This document shows, piece by piece, positions 1-9,059 of a stretch of 64,000 nt of DNA. A program made the position numbers and the translations under genes. How positions within the stretch are numbered: the stretch's first letter is position 1; each line of letters opens with the position of its first letter. The notes under the pieces were generated by a model. That model was given only the letters and a program-made list of their open reading frames with translations. It was not told the origin of the DNA and searched no databases. The stretch is from Pseudomonas petrae. GTDB taxonomy: Bacteria; Pseudomonadota; Gammaproteobacteria; Pseudomonadales; Pseudomonadaceae. The DNA lies in NCBI RefSeq assembly GCF_021728295.1, contig NZ_JAKJXE010000011.1:124001-188000 (forward strand), written 5' to 3'.

Positions 1-683
1 GCATGGGCCTGCGCGCGCCGATCCTCGATGGCAACGTCAAGCGCGTGCTCGCCCGCTTCACCGCCCAGGAAGGCTATCCCGGCGAGCCCAAAGTGGCGAA
101 GCAGATGTGGGCCACGGCTGAGCGCTACACGCCGCACAGCCGGGTCAACCACTACACCCAGGCGATGATGGATCTGGGTGCCACGCTCTGCACCCGGACC
201 AAACCCAGCTGCCTGCTCTGCCCCCTTGAGCGCGGCTGCGAGGCGCACATGCTCGGCCAGGAAACCCGCTATCCAATCCCTAAACCGCGCAAGGTCGTGC
301 CGCAAAAACGCACCTTGATGCCGATCTTCGCCAACCACGAAGGCGCGATTCTGCTGTATCGCCGCCCTTCGACCGGGCTGTGGGGCGGGCTGTGGAGCCT
401 GCCGGAACTGGACGACTTCAACGACATGCAACACTTGGCCAATCAGCACGCCCTTGAGCTGGGCGAGCATCAAGCCTTGCCGGGCCTGATCCACACGTTC
501 AGCCACTTTCAGCTGAGCATCGAGCCCTGGTTGGTCCGGGTCCGTGAGTCCGCCCATCACGTGGCCGAGGACGACTGGCTCTGGTATAACCTCGCCACCC
601 CGCCGCGCCTGGGCCTTGCCGCCCCGGTGAAGAAATTGCTGAAACACGCAGCCGACGTATTGAATGCAGGAGAGTCCTCATGA
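1..683 (+). CDS. mutY: MutY adenine DNA glycosylase, C-terminal part (cut by window edge)
   Basis: Removes adenine mispaired with 8-oxoguanine in base excision repair. The visible part begins just before the PILDGNVKRVLAR segment of the HhH-GPD fold, continues through the [4Fe-4S] loop with Cys spaced C-x6-C-x2-C-x5-C, and ends with the NUDIX-like 8-oxoG recognition domain (GLWGGLWSLPE segment, then the HTFSHFQL segment). The N-terminal catalytic half lies left of the window; the frame is open to base 1. The stop overlaps the yggX start (ATGA), a pairing common in gammaproteobacteria. Confidence 0.96.
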   Translation, partial: MGLRAPILDGNVKRVLARFTAQEGYPGEPKVAKQMWATAERYTPHSRVNHYTQAMMDLGATLCTRTKPSCLLCPLERGCEAHMLGQETRYPIPKPRKVVPQKRTLMPIFANHEGAILLYRRPSTGLWGGLWSLPELDDFNDMQHLANQHALELGEHQALPGLIHTFSHFQLSIEPWLVRVRESAHHVAEDDWLWYNLATPPRLGLAAPVKKLLKHAADVLNAGESS

Positions 684-952
684 CCCGCACCGTGATGTGC
701 CGCAAATACAAAGAAGAATTGCCTGGCCTGGACCGTCCGCCGTATCCGGGCGCCAAAGGTGAAGACATCTACAACCATGTCTCGCAGAAGGCTTGGGCCG
801 ACTGGCAGAAACACCAGACCCTGCTGATCAATGAGCGCCGCCTGAACATGATGAACGCCGAAGATCGCAAATTCCTGCAGACCGAGATGGACAAATACCT
901 GTCCGGCGAGGAATACGCCAAGGCCGACGGCTACGTTCCCCCTGCCGAATAA
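680..952 (+). CDS. yggX: Probable Fe(2+)-trafficking protein YggX
   Basis: Small cytosolic protein linked to iron handling and protection of Fe-S clusters. At 90 residues it is full length for the family and shows the family pattern MxRTVMCRKYKEELPGLDRPPYPG near the start and FLQTEMDKYLSGE near the end; the single conserved Cys (residue 7) is present. It starts inside the mutY stop codon, so translation is probably coupled, and MutY itself carries an Fe-S cluster. Confidence 0.95.
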   Translation: MTRTVMCRKYKEELPGLDRPPYPGAKGEDIYNHVSQKAWADWQKHQTLLINERRLNMMNAEDRKFLQTEMDKYLSGEEYAKADGYVPPAE

Positions 953-1015
953 CCCTTGGAAGACAGTGTTCGTCGTAAGCGGAGGAAATAATTCAGATTT
1001 TTTTCGACGCCGTGC

Positions 1016-1044
1016 TTGACGACCTTCTGAAAAACACGTTTAAT
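1016..1044 (+). promoter_or_regulatory. Promoter of tRNA-Phe
   Basis: A sigma70-type promoter: -35 TTGACG at 1016-1021, 17-base spacer, -10 TTTAAT at 1039-1044, ending 10 bases before the tRNA. Confidence 0.7.
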
Positions 1045-1054
1045 GCGCCCCGTT

Positions 1055-1130
1055 GCCCAGATAGCTCAGTCGGTAGAGCAGGGGATTGAAAATCCCCGTG
1101 TCGGCGGTTCGATTCCGTCTCTGGGCACCA
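1055..1130 (+). tRNA. tRNA-Phe (GAA)
   Basis: 76 bases with encoded CCA. The acceptor arm GCCCAGA pairs with TCTGGGC, the anticodon stem GGGGA/TCCCC encloses loop TTGAAAA with anticodon GAA, and the T-loop is GTTCGATTC. The single-copy intact gene shows no integrated element. Confidence 0.97.
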
Positions 1131-1175
1131 CCTTTCGTTTTCAGGTGATGCCAAGCACACCCGAATGCACACAAG

Positions 1176-1199
1176 AAGCCCGCCTCGTGCGGGCTTTTT
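1176..1199 (+). terminator. Rho-independent terminator after tRNA-Phe
   Basis: GC-rich hairpin AAGCCCGC-ctcgt-GCGGGCTT followed by a T run, about 45 bases after the tRNA end. Downstream, 1200-1374 shows no gene I can support. Confidence 0.8.
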
Positions 1200-1374
1200 G
1201 CTTTCCATGGTTCCCCACCGTTCCATGTAAGCCCGGCTAGACGTGAATGGATTCGTGAGCTCAGAGCCGTATATGCGTGAAGACGCCCAGGTGGTGGCCG
1301 ACGTCTCCGACAAACGCGCGCGTGTCGTCGCTTAAATCGCTCGATTGGAGGTATGGGAGCAGATCGCCGGGCTA

Positions 1375-1791
1375 TCAATCATGCTTGTTTTTCTTGTGTC
1401 CATGTCGCTTGCCGTGAGATCGATTGTCGCCGCCGTCATCTGCCAGGTTGCTACCCACTGCGCCTCCAGCAGCGCCGCCTAAGCCGGCACCTATGGTTGA
1501 CCCTGTTGAGCCACCCAACTGGTTACCAATTACAGACCCCCCCGCTGATCCCAGCCCCCCGCCGATAGCCGCTTCGGTCTTGCTTCCTCTTTTCGCGCCT
1601 AAAGCTCCGCCAGCGGCTCCGCCGACACCAGCACCAACCGCCGCGCCGGTGCTTCCACCCATTTGCTGTCCAATGACATTCCCAAGCGCACCGCCTATGC
1701 CTCCGCCCACTGCGGATGTTCCATCCCCAGCCGCCAGCGCGCATTGAGCGCCAAGCATTCCTAAAAGTAGTACCGGTATAGTTATTCGCAT
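1375..1791 (-). CDS. Secreted glycine-zipper protein
   Basis: A 138-residue protein beginning MRITIPVLLLGML, a signal peptide with cleavage probably after ALA. The mature part is built from Gly-rich repeats (GGxxGxxxG, for example GGALGNVIGQQMGG, GGALGAKRGS, GGSVIGNQLGG) typical of glycine-zipper domains that pack or span membranes, and ends in a His/Lys-rich tail. An upstream in-frame extension exists, but the signal peptide picks 1791 as the start. The exact role is unknown; such proteins are often outer-membrane associated. Confidence 0.75.
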   Translation of the reverse strand: MRITIPVLLLGMLGAQCALAAGDGTSAVGGGIGGALGNVIGQQMGGSTGAAVGAGVGGAAGGALGAKRGSKTEAAIGGGLGSAGGSVIGNQLGGSTGSTIGAGLGGAAGGAVGSNLADDGGDNRSHGKRHGHKKNKHD

Positions 1792-2013
1792 GGATTCAAT
1801 CTCAAGTGGGTGAAGTAGCCTCTCGGAGAAGCATCGAGCAGGACTAAAACAACGGTGCTGGACTGGGCTAGGGAGATTCAACTCTGAGTATGTCCAGCGG
1901 GACGCTCATGCCCATACACATCGGCTGCCGTGGATAAATCTTGATAGGGTAGAACTACTGGCGGGTGGCCAGCGCCGGGATGGACAGGCACAAAAGATTC
2001 AACACAAATACCG

Positions 2014-2049
2014 AAAAACCCCTGCATCGAAAGATTCAGGGGTTTTTTA
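2014..2049. terminator. Hairpin terminator
   Basis: AAAAACCCCTG ... CAGGGGTTTTTT inverted repeat with A- and T-rich flanks, so it could stop transcription on either strand. It lies just ahead of the gene at 2102. Confidence 0.65.
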
Positions 2050-2101
2050 TTGGGCGCGATTTATTAACATCGCAGGATTGAGCCGACCAAGGAACTTCGT
2101 G

Positions 2102-2761
2102 ATGGCATCTGTCAGCAAGCAAGAGAAACGGGCCAAGCGCGCCAAGACCAAAGCCAAAGAGCAGCGTGTCGCTCGCCAGCACCCGCAGACTCCCGACCCG
2201 ATCGTCCCGGATTACTTCATGCCTGATTTCTTCTCGGACGACGAAGCAGCGCTGTTGGACGACGATACCCTGCTAGAGAATTTCGTAGAGCCCGACATCC
2301 TCGAAACCATGGACGAAGAAGAGCGGGAGGCGATGGCGGCGGTGATCAGGGGCGAGGACATCGGGATGTCGCTCACTGAAGACGAGATGCTGTTGATGGA
2401 GGTTTACCAGTCCCCTGCGCCACCGCTGTCTCAGGAGCAACGCCTCGCCCATTACGAAGTGCTCAAGCTTGCCGAGCAGCAAGGGTTCCTGGACTTGCTC
2501 GATGCCTTCGCCAGAGGTCCGATAGCCGCCCACGCTTTCTACGACATCGACTTCGACAACTACCTCGACATCCTTGTCAGCACGCTCGGCGCCTATTGGG
2601 TGTGGGCCCACGGACTGGATGAGGCGACCGTTCGGGCGCGCATCCACGACGATGATTTCTATGAGGCCTTCCGCGCCGTTCTCAGCGAGATCGAGATGGA
2701 GTCCACACTGGAGATGCTGGGGATCGACCGCAACAAGCACGACGAACAGGCACAAGACTGA
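2102..2761 (+). CDS. Hypothetical acidic protein, paralogue of the next gene
   Basis: A 219-residue cytosolic protein with a basic N-terminal stretch (MASVSKQEKRAKRAKTKAKEQ) followed by a strongly acidic body rich in Asp and Glu. The ATG at 2102 is chosen because AAGGAA sits 6-7 bases upstream; a TTG at 2078 is an alternative. The N-terminus matches that of the following gene (MASPDKQQKRAQRAKAKAKQ), so the two are tandem paralogues that diverged downstream. I recognise no catalytic motif and assign no function. Confidence 0.7.
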   Translation: MASVSKQEKRAKRAKTKAKEQRVARQHPQTPDPIVPDYFMPDFFSDDEAALLDDDTLLENFVEPDILETMDEEEREAMAAVIRGEDIGMSLTEDEMLLMEVYQSPAPPLSQEQRLAHYEVLKLAEQQGFLDLLDAFARGPIAAHAFYDIDFDNYLDILVSTLGAYWVWAHGLDEATVRARIHDDDFYEAFRAVLSEIEMESTLEMLGIDRNKHDEQAQD

Positions 2762-2825
2762 ATACAATACGCGCCCGATGATCCTGGGCCATGCGAATGG
2801 CTGCACCGCACAAGGAACCGCCGTC

Positions 2826-3320
2826 ATGGCCTCCCCCGACAAACAGCAAAAACGCGCCCAGCGGGCAAAAGCCAAGGCCAAGCAGAATCGTTCCGGCAAA
2901 GCCAGGCCGAGCGTCATTCACCCGGTGCTCAACCATGCCTTCGTCAACGAACCTTTCGATGACGTCGAGATCGACCTGAGCACGTTCGATTTCAAAGACA
3001 TCGAAGAAAACGGCTTTGACCCGGCGGACTTCGACGACTTGTTCGAAGCCATGAGAAAAGCCGAATCGATAAGCTTGCTGGCGCTGTGCGTGGTGTTCCT
3101 GCAATACCCGGTGCTGGAGCTTGTGATCGCCGAAGAAGACGAAGAGCCGGCGACCGACTTCATGATGGGCCTGTTGATCACCTACCGCGGGCTCTTCCAT
3201 GAGGAAGACGAAGACTCAGCCGTCGAGTGGCTAGGAAGCGATACATTCCAGACCGCCTACAACGAAGCGTCGGTGATCCTGCAGAAAAAGAACGCGCGCG
3301 GGGCCGGCGGGCGTTCGTAA
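2826..3320 (+). CDS. Hypothetical acidic protein, paralogue of the previous gene
   Basis: 164 residues, starting at the ATG that gives the same basic N-terminal signature as the upstream gene. The body is acidic (FDDVEIDLSTFDFKDIEENGFDPADFDDL), and a predicted helix near residues 78-95 is hydrophobic but short. 64 bases separate it from the preceding stop, so the two are probably co-transcribed. Function unknown. Confidence 0.7.
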   Translation: MASPDKQQKRAQRAKAKAKQNRSGKARPSVIHPVLNHAFVNEPFDDVEIDLSTFDFKDIEENGFDPADFDDLFEAMRKAESISLLALCVVFLQYPVLELVIAEEDEEPATDFMMGLLITYRGLFHEEDEDSAVEWLGSDTFQTAYNEASVILQKKNARGAGGRS

Positions 3321-3410
3321 AACGTTTTTTGATTTACATGACCCCGGTCAAAACGGTAGCTTTGCGCCATTACGAGAATGCAACTCCTTCTCAACTAAAG
3401 GCTGGCCGTT

Positions 3411-3962
3411 TTGACACTCCCAAACACTCCTTTGCCTGAACCGGCTTCAGGCGAAACGAGCGCTTACTCCCGAACCCGAATTTTCCTGCATTGGCTCTCT
3501 GCTGCCGTCATCCTGTGGGCGACGTTCAGCGGCTTCGGCGTGGCATTGCTCGATCAGAGCAACCCTATTCGGCAATGGGTCGAGTCGTTCAATCCCCAAC
3601 TCACCAGCCTGTTTATTCCGTTCTTTGTCTGGCGTCTGTGGCTGGCGGTCAAGGCGCCCTCACCTTCCACAGCTAAAAACGTTCAGGCACGCCTGGCGAG
3701 CGCTGCGCACAACTCGATCTATGGGGCGGTGGCGGGCGTGCTGATTACCGGTGTGCTGATGATGAGCCACCCGGTCATGCTCCTCGCGCTGGTGCCGCTG
3801 CCACAGTTCATCCATTCAAAGATCGCGCTGCTGGAGCTGCATCAGGTGCATCGCGCTCTGTGCGCGGCGCTGGCAGGGTTGATGGCGCTGCATCTGGCGG
3901 CAGTGGTGCTGCATCAAGTGCGTGGGAAATCAGTGTTAGGGAGAATGCGCGGAACAATGTAG
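3411..3962 (+). CDS. Cytochrome b561 family protein
   Basis: A 183-residue integral membrane di-haem protein of the prokaryotic cytochrome b561 family, which passes electrons between quinol and periplasmic acceptors. Four hydrophobic segments are visible (around residues 30-48, 65-80, 102-125, 148-168), with candidate haem-ligand His in FLHWLS (first helix), AAHNSIYG, ELHQVHR and LMALHLAAV. It starts with TTG at 3411, with an AAAGG motif about ten bases upstream. The 3' end runs into a REP element. Confidence 0.82.
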   Translation: MTLPNTPLPEPASGETSAYSRTRIFLHWLSAAVILWATFSGFGVALLDQSNPIRQWVESFNPQLTSLFIPFFVWRLWLAVKAPSPSTAKNVQARLASAAHNSIYGAVAGVLITGVLMMSHPVMLLALVPLPQFIHSKIALLELHQVHRALCAALAGLMALHLAAVVLHQVRGKSVLGRMRGTM

Positions 3963-3980
3963 GAGCGCGCTTGCCCGCGA
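3959..3980. repeat. REP palindromic element
   Basis: GTAGGAGCGCGCTTGCCCGCGA, the typical Pseudomonas REP core. It overlaps the stop of the cytochrome gene and is nearly identical to the copy at 52247. Confidence 0.75.
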
Positions 3981-4064
3981 TGACTTATCCGAATTCGATA
4001 GGGATGAGGCTGCGCTGCCACAATCGCGAGCAATCCCGCTCTCACCGCGACCAGATCATCGAGA

Positions 4065-4100
4065 TAAAAAAAGCCGCCATCATCCCTGATAGCGGCCTTC
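4065..4100 (-). terminator. Terminator of the permease gene
   Basis: On the minus strand AAGGCCGC ... GCGGCTT forms a hairpin followed by a run of seven T, 35 bases after the stop of the permease gene. Confidence 0.75.
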
Positions 4101-4135
4101 GGACAGCGGTCGATCAAAACCGACTCACGCCCCCA

Positions 4136-5527
4136 TCAATTCATCACAACCTTGCCAGCCTTCCCCGCCTTGCGACGGTTCGACACGATCAAACCGGCCG
4201 CCACGACCAGGACGCTCAGCAGCCCGGTGGCGATGATTTCCATGCGGTGACCTTCCTGGAACAACATGATGGTCAGCACAGCGACAATGAACACGATCAC
4301 CGCCCAGGTCAGGCCCGGGAACAGCCACATGCGGAAGTCGATGGCCTGGCCTTCTGCTTCACGCTTGCGGCGCATACGCAGCTGGGACACGGCGATGACC
4401 AGATACACCAGCAGCGCGATGGCGCCGGAGCTTGCCAGCAGGAAGTCGAACACCGCCGCGGGTGCAACGTAGTTGGCGAACACGGCAGCAAACGCAGCGC
4501 CGGTCGACAGCAGCACCGCCCAGTAAGGCGTGCCAGCCTTAGTGGTGCGCTGGGAAACAGCAGGCGCGTCGCCACGTTTGCCGAGAGAAAAGAGCATGCG
4601 CGAAGCCGTGTACAGCGCCGAGTTCAGGCAACTGGTCACTGCGACCAGCACGACGATGTCGACGATCAGCTTGGCATTCGGAATGCCCATCAGATCGAGC
4701 ACAGTCTGGTACGAACCCACTTCAGCCAGACGGCTGTCGTTCCACGGCACCAGTGCGACGACGAGGAAGATCGAGAGCAGATAGAACAGGCAGATCCGCC
4801 AGATCACCGAGTTGGTGGCCTTGGTGATTTGCTGGCCGGGATTCTTCGATTCTGCCGCCGCGATGGTGACAATCTCCGTCCCCATGAACGAGAACATGGT
4901 GGTCAGCATCGCCGCCAGCACCGCACCCATGCCGTTAGGCAGGAAACCCTGCGTGTCATACAAATGACTGACGCCGCTGACCTGGCTGTTCGGCAGCAGA
5001 CCAAACACCGCCGCAATGCCCAGCAGCACGAAGCCAATGATCGCGATGACCTTGATCAGCGCGAACCAGAACTCGAACTCTCCGTAGTTCTTCACGCTGA
5101 ACAGGTTGGTCGCAGTGAGCAGCAGGGTGATCACCAGCGTGAACGCCCAGATCGCCACGTTCGGGAACCACGCGTGCAGAATCGTCGCGGCGGCGTTGGC
5201 TTCCAATGGGATGACCAGCACCCAGAACCACCAGTACAACCAGCCGATGGTGAAGCCGGCCCAGTGCCCGATCGCGCGGTCGGCGTAAGTCGAGAAAGAA
5301 CCGGTGTCCGGCGAAGCGACGGCCATTTCCGCCAGCATGCGCATCACCAGCACCACCAGCGTACCTGCGGCGCCGTAGGCCAGAAGCACGGCCGGACCGG
5401 CTTCGGCAATCGCGTGGCCGGAGCCAACGAAAAGGCCGGCGCCAATTACGCCGGCAATCGAGAGCATGGTGATGTGACGCGGTTTGAGCCCTTGTTCAAG
5501 GTTTGAAGCGTTGGGTGTACTGCTCAT
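4136..5527 (-). CDS. gabP: GABA permease-type APC transporter
   Basis: A 463-residue inner-membrane amino acid:proton symporter of the APC/AAT family with 12 hydrophobic segments. The N-terminus LKPRHITMLSIAGVIGAGLF carries the GxIGxGLF substrate-binding turn of helix 1. The EMAVASPDTGSFSTYADRAIG loop and the run WLYWWFWVLVIPLEANAAA are typical of Pseudomonas GABA permeases. The ATG at 5527 is preceded by AAGG at a suitable distance; an upstream in-frame start adds a non-conserved tail. It is monocistronic and divergent from the ABC transporter operon. Substrate is inferred from family resemblance; a related amino acid is possible. Confidence 0.82.
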   Translation of the reverse strand: MSSTPNASNLEQGLKPRHITMLSIAGVIGAGLFVGSGHAIAEAGPAVLLAYGAAGTLVVLVMRMLAEMAVASPDTGSFSTYADRAIGHWAGFTIGWLYWWFWVLVIPLEANAAATILHAWFPNVAIWAFTLVITLLLTATNLFSVKNYGEFEFWFALIKVIAIIGFVLLGIAAVFGLLPNSQVSGVSHLYDTQGFLPNGMGAVLAAMLTTMFSFMGTEIVTIAAAESKNPGQQITKATNSVIWRICLFYLLSIFLVVALVPWNDSRLAEVGSYQTVLDLMGIPNAKLIVDIVVLVAVTSCLNSALYTASRMLFSLGKRGDAPAVSQRTTKAGTPYWAVLLSTGAAFAAVFANYVAPAAVFDFLLASSGAIALLVYLVIAVSQLRMRRKREAEGQAIDFRMWLFPGLTWAVIVFIVAVLTIMLFQEGHRMEIIATGLLSVLVVAAGLIVSNRRKAGKAGKVVMN

Positions 5528-6023
5528 GGAACCAACCTTAGAAGGATTTTTGTACGGATCAGGACGTGTGGCGGCTCTTCGTAAAGAGAACACAACAGTT
5601 CTGTTATTTATTTTTTACGCAAGAATTACGCCAGGATGTTTCAGATACGACGTCGCACCGAGATACGGCCGCTTTAGACGATCTCCGCAAGTCCATGAAT
5701 GCAATAGCAATTCGCCAGTCATGTAGGAAACGTTACCGAGCGCAACAGGAGGGAGACGACTGGCCGCACCGAAAATACACACTTAAGTCGAAATGGCACC
5801 AAATAAGCGCACAAGAACGGCCGCCGATTGCGCGCATGGCCGAAACACCCTTCCCCACGGCGGTTAAAGCTGGCACCATCGCGCCCTTTTTGCGCAACGG
5901 CATTCCATGCCGGCGCTCATCGAGCTCATCCTCATAAGCCTTCGCGCAGTGCGCCTGTTGCGACTGCCAGGTGGCATCCAACTGGCCAACCCGATGAGCC
6001 CACCGAACACACGAGGACTGAAC
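5528..6023. other. Divergent intergenic region
   Basis: About 500 bases between the permease and the ABC operon. It must hold both promoters. A partial sigma54-like -24 half (CTGGCAC near 5869) is present but the -12 half is not convincing. I see no gene here. Confidence 0.4.
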
Positions 6024-6797
6024 ATGGCCGAGGCCACGCCCGCCCTGGAAATCCGCAATCTGCACAAGCGCTACGGCGAACTCGACGTGCTCAAGGGCAT
6101 CTCGCTGAGTGCGCGCGATGGCGACGTGATCTCGATTCTGGGTTCCTCTGGCTCAGGCAAGTCGACGCTGCTGCGCTGCATCAATTTGCTGGAGAACCCT
6201 CATCAGGGCCAGATTCTCATTGCTGGCGAAGAGCTCAAGCTCAAAGCCACCCGCAAAGGTGAACTGATCGCCGCCGACAACCGTCAGATCAACCGCCTGC
6301 GCAGCGAGATAGGCTTCGTCTTTCAGAATTTCAATCTCTGGCCGCACATGACTGTCCTCGATAACATCACCGAGGCGCCGCGTCGCGTGCTGGGGCAAAG
6401 CAAGGCCGAGGCCACCGATGTTGCCGAAGCATTGCTGGCCAAAGTGGGTATTGCGGACAAGCGTCATGCCTATCCGGCACAGTTGTCGGGCGGTCAGCAA
6501 CAACGCGCCGCCATTGCACGCACGCTGGCGATGCAGCCCAAGGTCATTCTGTTCGATGAGCCCACGTCGGCCCTCGATCCCGAGATGGTGCAGGAAGTGC
6601 TTAGTGTTATTCGTGGCCTGGCCGAAGAAGGCCGGACCATGCTGATGGTGACCCACGAAATGAATTTCGCCCGCCAGGTGTCCAGTGAAGTGGTTTTTCT
6701 GCACCAAGGGCTGGTAGAAGAACAAGGATCGCCAGAGCAGGTCTTCGACGACCCGCGCTCGGCGCGCTGCAAACAATTCATGTCCAGCAATCGCTAA
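6024..6797 (+). CDS. Polar amino acid ABC transporter, ATP-binding subunit
   Basis: A 257-residue ATPase of the HisP/GlnQ/ArtP class that powers amino acid uptake at the inner membrane. Walker A is GSSGSGKST, Q-loop is VFQNFNLWPHMTVLDN, signature is LSGGQQQRAAIAR, Walker B is VILFDEPTSALDPE, and the switch His is VTHEMNFA. The start at 6024 has AGGA upstream; earlier in-frame codons give no conserved sequence. It is the first gene of a four-gene operon with the binding protein and two permeases. Confidence 0.93.
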   Translation: MAEATPALEIRNLHKRYGELDVLKGISLSARDGDVISILGSSGSGKSTLLRCINLLENPHQGQILIAGEELKLKATRKGELIAADNRQINRLRSEIGFVFQNFNLWPHMTVLDNITEAPRRVLGQSKAEATDVAEALLAKVGIADKRHAYPAQLSGGQQQRAAIARTLAMQPKVILFDEPTSALDPEMVQEVLSVIRGLAEEGRTMLMVTHEMNFARQVSSEVVFLHQGLVEEQGSPEQVFDDPRSARCKQFMSSNR

Positions 6798-6810
6798 CGG
6801 AGCAACATCG

Positions 6811-7575
6811 ATGCAGACCCTGAGAAACATTCTGTTGGCCGCTGCCGCCACCCTGGCCATGGCCTCCAGCGCCTTTGCCGCCGACACCCTGAAAATGGGC
6901 ATCGAGGGCGCGTATCCGCCGTTCAACAACAAGGACGCCAGCGGTCAAGTGGTGGGCTTTGACGTGGAGATCGGCAACGCGCTGTGCGCCAAGATGAAAG
7001 TGACCTGTGAAACCGTCACATCCGATTGGGACGGCATCATTCCGGCGCTGAATGCGCAGAAGTTCGACTTCCTGATTTCTTCGATGTCGATCACCGAAGA
7101 ACGCAAGCAGGCCGTGGATTTCACCATCCCGTACTACTCCAACAAGCTGCAGTTCGTCGCGCCAAAAACCACCAACCTCAGCGGCGACCTGGCCGCCATC
7201 AAGGAAACGTTGAAGGGCAAGACCATCGGTGCCCAACGCGCGACCCTGTCCGGTTCGTGGCTGGAAGACAACTGGGGCGACGACGTAACGGTCAAGCTGT
7301 ATGACTCCCAGGAAAACGCATTCCTCGACCTGGCTTCGGGCCGCCTCGACGCGCTGCTCGGCGACAAATACGCGAGCTACGAGTGGCTCAAAGGCAAGGA
7401 AGGCCAGAGCTTCGAGTTCAAGGGTGATGCGCTTCCGGTTGACGACAAGATCGGCATCGCTGTGCGTAAAGACGACCCGCTGCGCGACAAGCTGAGCGAA
7501 GCGCTGAAAGAAATCATCGCGGACGGCACCTACAAGAAGATCAACGACAAGTACTTCCCGTTCAGCATCCTCTGA
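6811..7575 (+). CDS. Polar amino acid ABC transporter, periplasmic binding protein
   Basis: 254 residues with a Sec signal peptide ending SSAFA-AD near residue 23. The mature chain is a family 3 solute-binding protein: LKMGIEGAYPPFNNKDASGQVVGFDVEIG, then the WDGIIPALNAQKFDFLISSMSITEERKQAVDFTIPYY motif that binds the amino acid backbone. The resemblance is closest to Lys/Arg/ornithine/His or octopine/opine-type binders, but the side-chain specificity cannot be read from sequence alone. It lies 13 bases after the ATPase gene. Confidence 0.93.
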   Translation: MQTLRNILLAAAATLAMASSAFAADTLKMGIEGAYPPFNNKDASGQVVGFDVEIGNALCAKMKVTCETVTSDWDGIIPALNAQKFDFLISSMSITEERKQAVDFTIPYYSNKLQFVAPKTTNLSGDLAAIKETLKGKTIGAQRATLSGSWLEDNWGDDVTVKLYDSQENAFLDLASGRLDALLGDKYASYEWLKGKEGQSFEFKGDALPVDDKIGIAVRKDDPLRDKLSEALKEIIADGTYKKINDKYFPFSIL

Positions 7576-7642
7576 CCTGCCTGACCATCGCCGCCGTTTG
7601 CCCATGCAGGCGGCGGCGTCTGTCCTCTAGACAAACAACGCC

Positions 7643-8338
7643 ATGAACTTCGATCTCTATGGATTCGGCCCGGCCCTGGCCGCCGGCATGCTGATGACCC
7701 TCCAACTCGCGCTGTCGGCCCTCTGCCTGGGGCTAGTCCTCGGCCTGCTCGGGGGGCTGGCGAAGACTTCGCCGAATCGCGCCTTGCAGTGGCTCGGCGG
7801 CACCTATTCCACGCTGGTGCGCGGCATCCCTGAATTGCTGTGGGTGTTGCTGATCTACTTCGGCACGGTCAGCTCGATGCGGGCGATCGGCAAGCTGTTC
7901 GACATCCCGAACCTGTCGCTCAGCGCGTTCGCCGCCGGGGTCATCGCCCTGGGCCTGTGCTTCGGCGCCTACGCGACCGAGGTGTTTCGTGGCGCCATGC
8001 TGTCGATCCCCAAAGGCCATCGCGAGGCGGGGCTGGCGCTGGGCATGTCGCGCTCGCGCATCTTCTTCAAGCTGGTGATGCCGCAGATGTGGCGCATTGC
8101 GCTGCCGGGTCTCGGCAACCTGTTCATGATCCTGATGAAGGACACCGCGCTGGTCTCGGTCATCGGGCTTGAGGAAGTCATGCGTCACGCGCAGATCGCC
8201 GTCACGTCCACCAAGCAGCCTTTCACTTTCTATATGGTTGCGGCGCTGATGTACCTGTGCATGACCGCGCTGTCGATGATCGGCCTGGCATGGCTGGAAA
8301 AGCGCGCTTCGGTGGGTTTTGCGAGGAGCGCGTCATGA
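7643..8338 (+). CDS. Polar amino acid ABC transporter, permease subunit (HisQ-like)
   Basis: A 231-residue inner-membrane subunit with about five hydrophobic helices. The conserved EAA loop that contacts the ATPase is visible as GHREAGLALGMSRSRIFFKLVMPQMWRIALPGLGN. It pairs with the following permease as a heterodimer. Its stop overlaps the next start (ATGA). Confidence 0.92.
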   Translation: MNFDLYGFGPALAAGMLMTLQLALSALCLGLVLGLLGGLAKTSPNRALQWLGGTYSTLVRGIPELLWVLLIYFGTVSSMRAIGKLFDIPNLSLSAFAAGVIALGLCFGAYATEVFRGAMLSIPKGHREAGLALGMSRSRIFFKLVMPQMWRIALPGLGNLFMILMKDTALVSVIGLEEVMRHAQIAVTSTKQPFTFYMVAALMYLCMTALSMIGLAWLEKRASVGFARSAS

Positions 8339-9024
8339 GCTGGGAATTCGTCCTCAAATGGCTGCCGAAACTGCTGCACGGCGCCACCGTCACGCTGGAG
8401 CTGGTGGCCGTTGCGGTGATTGCGGGCCTCATTCTCGCCATTCCGCTGGGCATCGCCCGCGCTTCGCGTAACGCCTATGTCCGCGCGCTGCCCTACGCTT
8501 ACATCTTCTTTTTCCGTGGCACGCCGCTGCTGGTGCAGCTGTTTCTGGTCTATTACGGCCTGGCGCAGTTCGACGTCGTCACTAAAGGCCCGCTGTGGCC
8601 TTACCTGCGCGACCCGTTCTTCTGCGCGGCGTTGACCATGACGCTGCACACCACCGCCTACATCGCGGAGATCCTGCGCGGCGCCATTCAGGCCGTACCG
8701 CCCGGCGAGATCGAAGCGGCTCGCGCACTGGGCATGTCCAGAGGCAAAGCGCTGCTGTACATCATCCTGCCCCGCGCCGCACGCATCGGCCTGCCCGCGT
8801 ACAGCAACGAAGTCATCCTGATGCTCAAGGCCAGCGCACTGGCGAGCACCGTGACCCTGCTCGACATCACCGGCATGGCCCGCACCATCAACGCGCGGAC
8901 TTACATGCCGGAGCAGACCTTCCTCATCGCCGGGTTGATCTATCTGATGATGTCGTTCGTGCTGGTGCAAGGCTTCAAACTGCTGGAGCGCTATTTGCGG
9001 GTGGACGCCAGCCAAGGGCGCTGA
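8335..9024 (+). CDS. Polar amino acid ABC transporter, permease subunit (HisM-like)
   Basis: 229 residues from the ATG at 8335, which overlaps the preceding stop and follows AGGAGCG. The EAA loop is GEIEAARALGMSRGKALLYIILPRAARIGLPAYSNE, and the N-terminal helix precedes the FFFRGTPLLVQLFLVYYGL motif. Last gene of the transporter operon. Confidence 0.92.
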   Translation: MSWEFVLKWLPKLLHGATVTLELVAVAVIAGLILAIPLGIARASRNAYVRALPYAYIFFFRGTPLLVQLFLVYYGLAQFDVVTKGPLWPYLRDPFFCAALTMTLHTTAYIAEILRGAIQAVPPGEIEAARALGMSRGKALLYIILPRAARIGLPAYSNEVILMLKASALASTVTLLDITGMARTINARTYMPEQTFLIAGLIYLMMSFVLVQGFKLLERYLRVDASQGR

Positions 9025-9059
9025 GGATCGCCGCGCACTCCCGCAGAGAACACGGTCCA

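Noticed and set aside
3860..5506. Long plus-strand open frame opposite the permease gene
   Set aside because: The minus strand encodes a clear APC transporter; the antisense product is His/Gln/Arg-rich with no domain, a typical GC-rich shadow.
5865..5895. Possible sigma54 promoter before the ABC operon
   Set aside because: The -24 half (TGGCAC) is present but the required GC at -12 with correct spacing is not.
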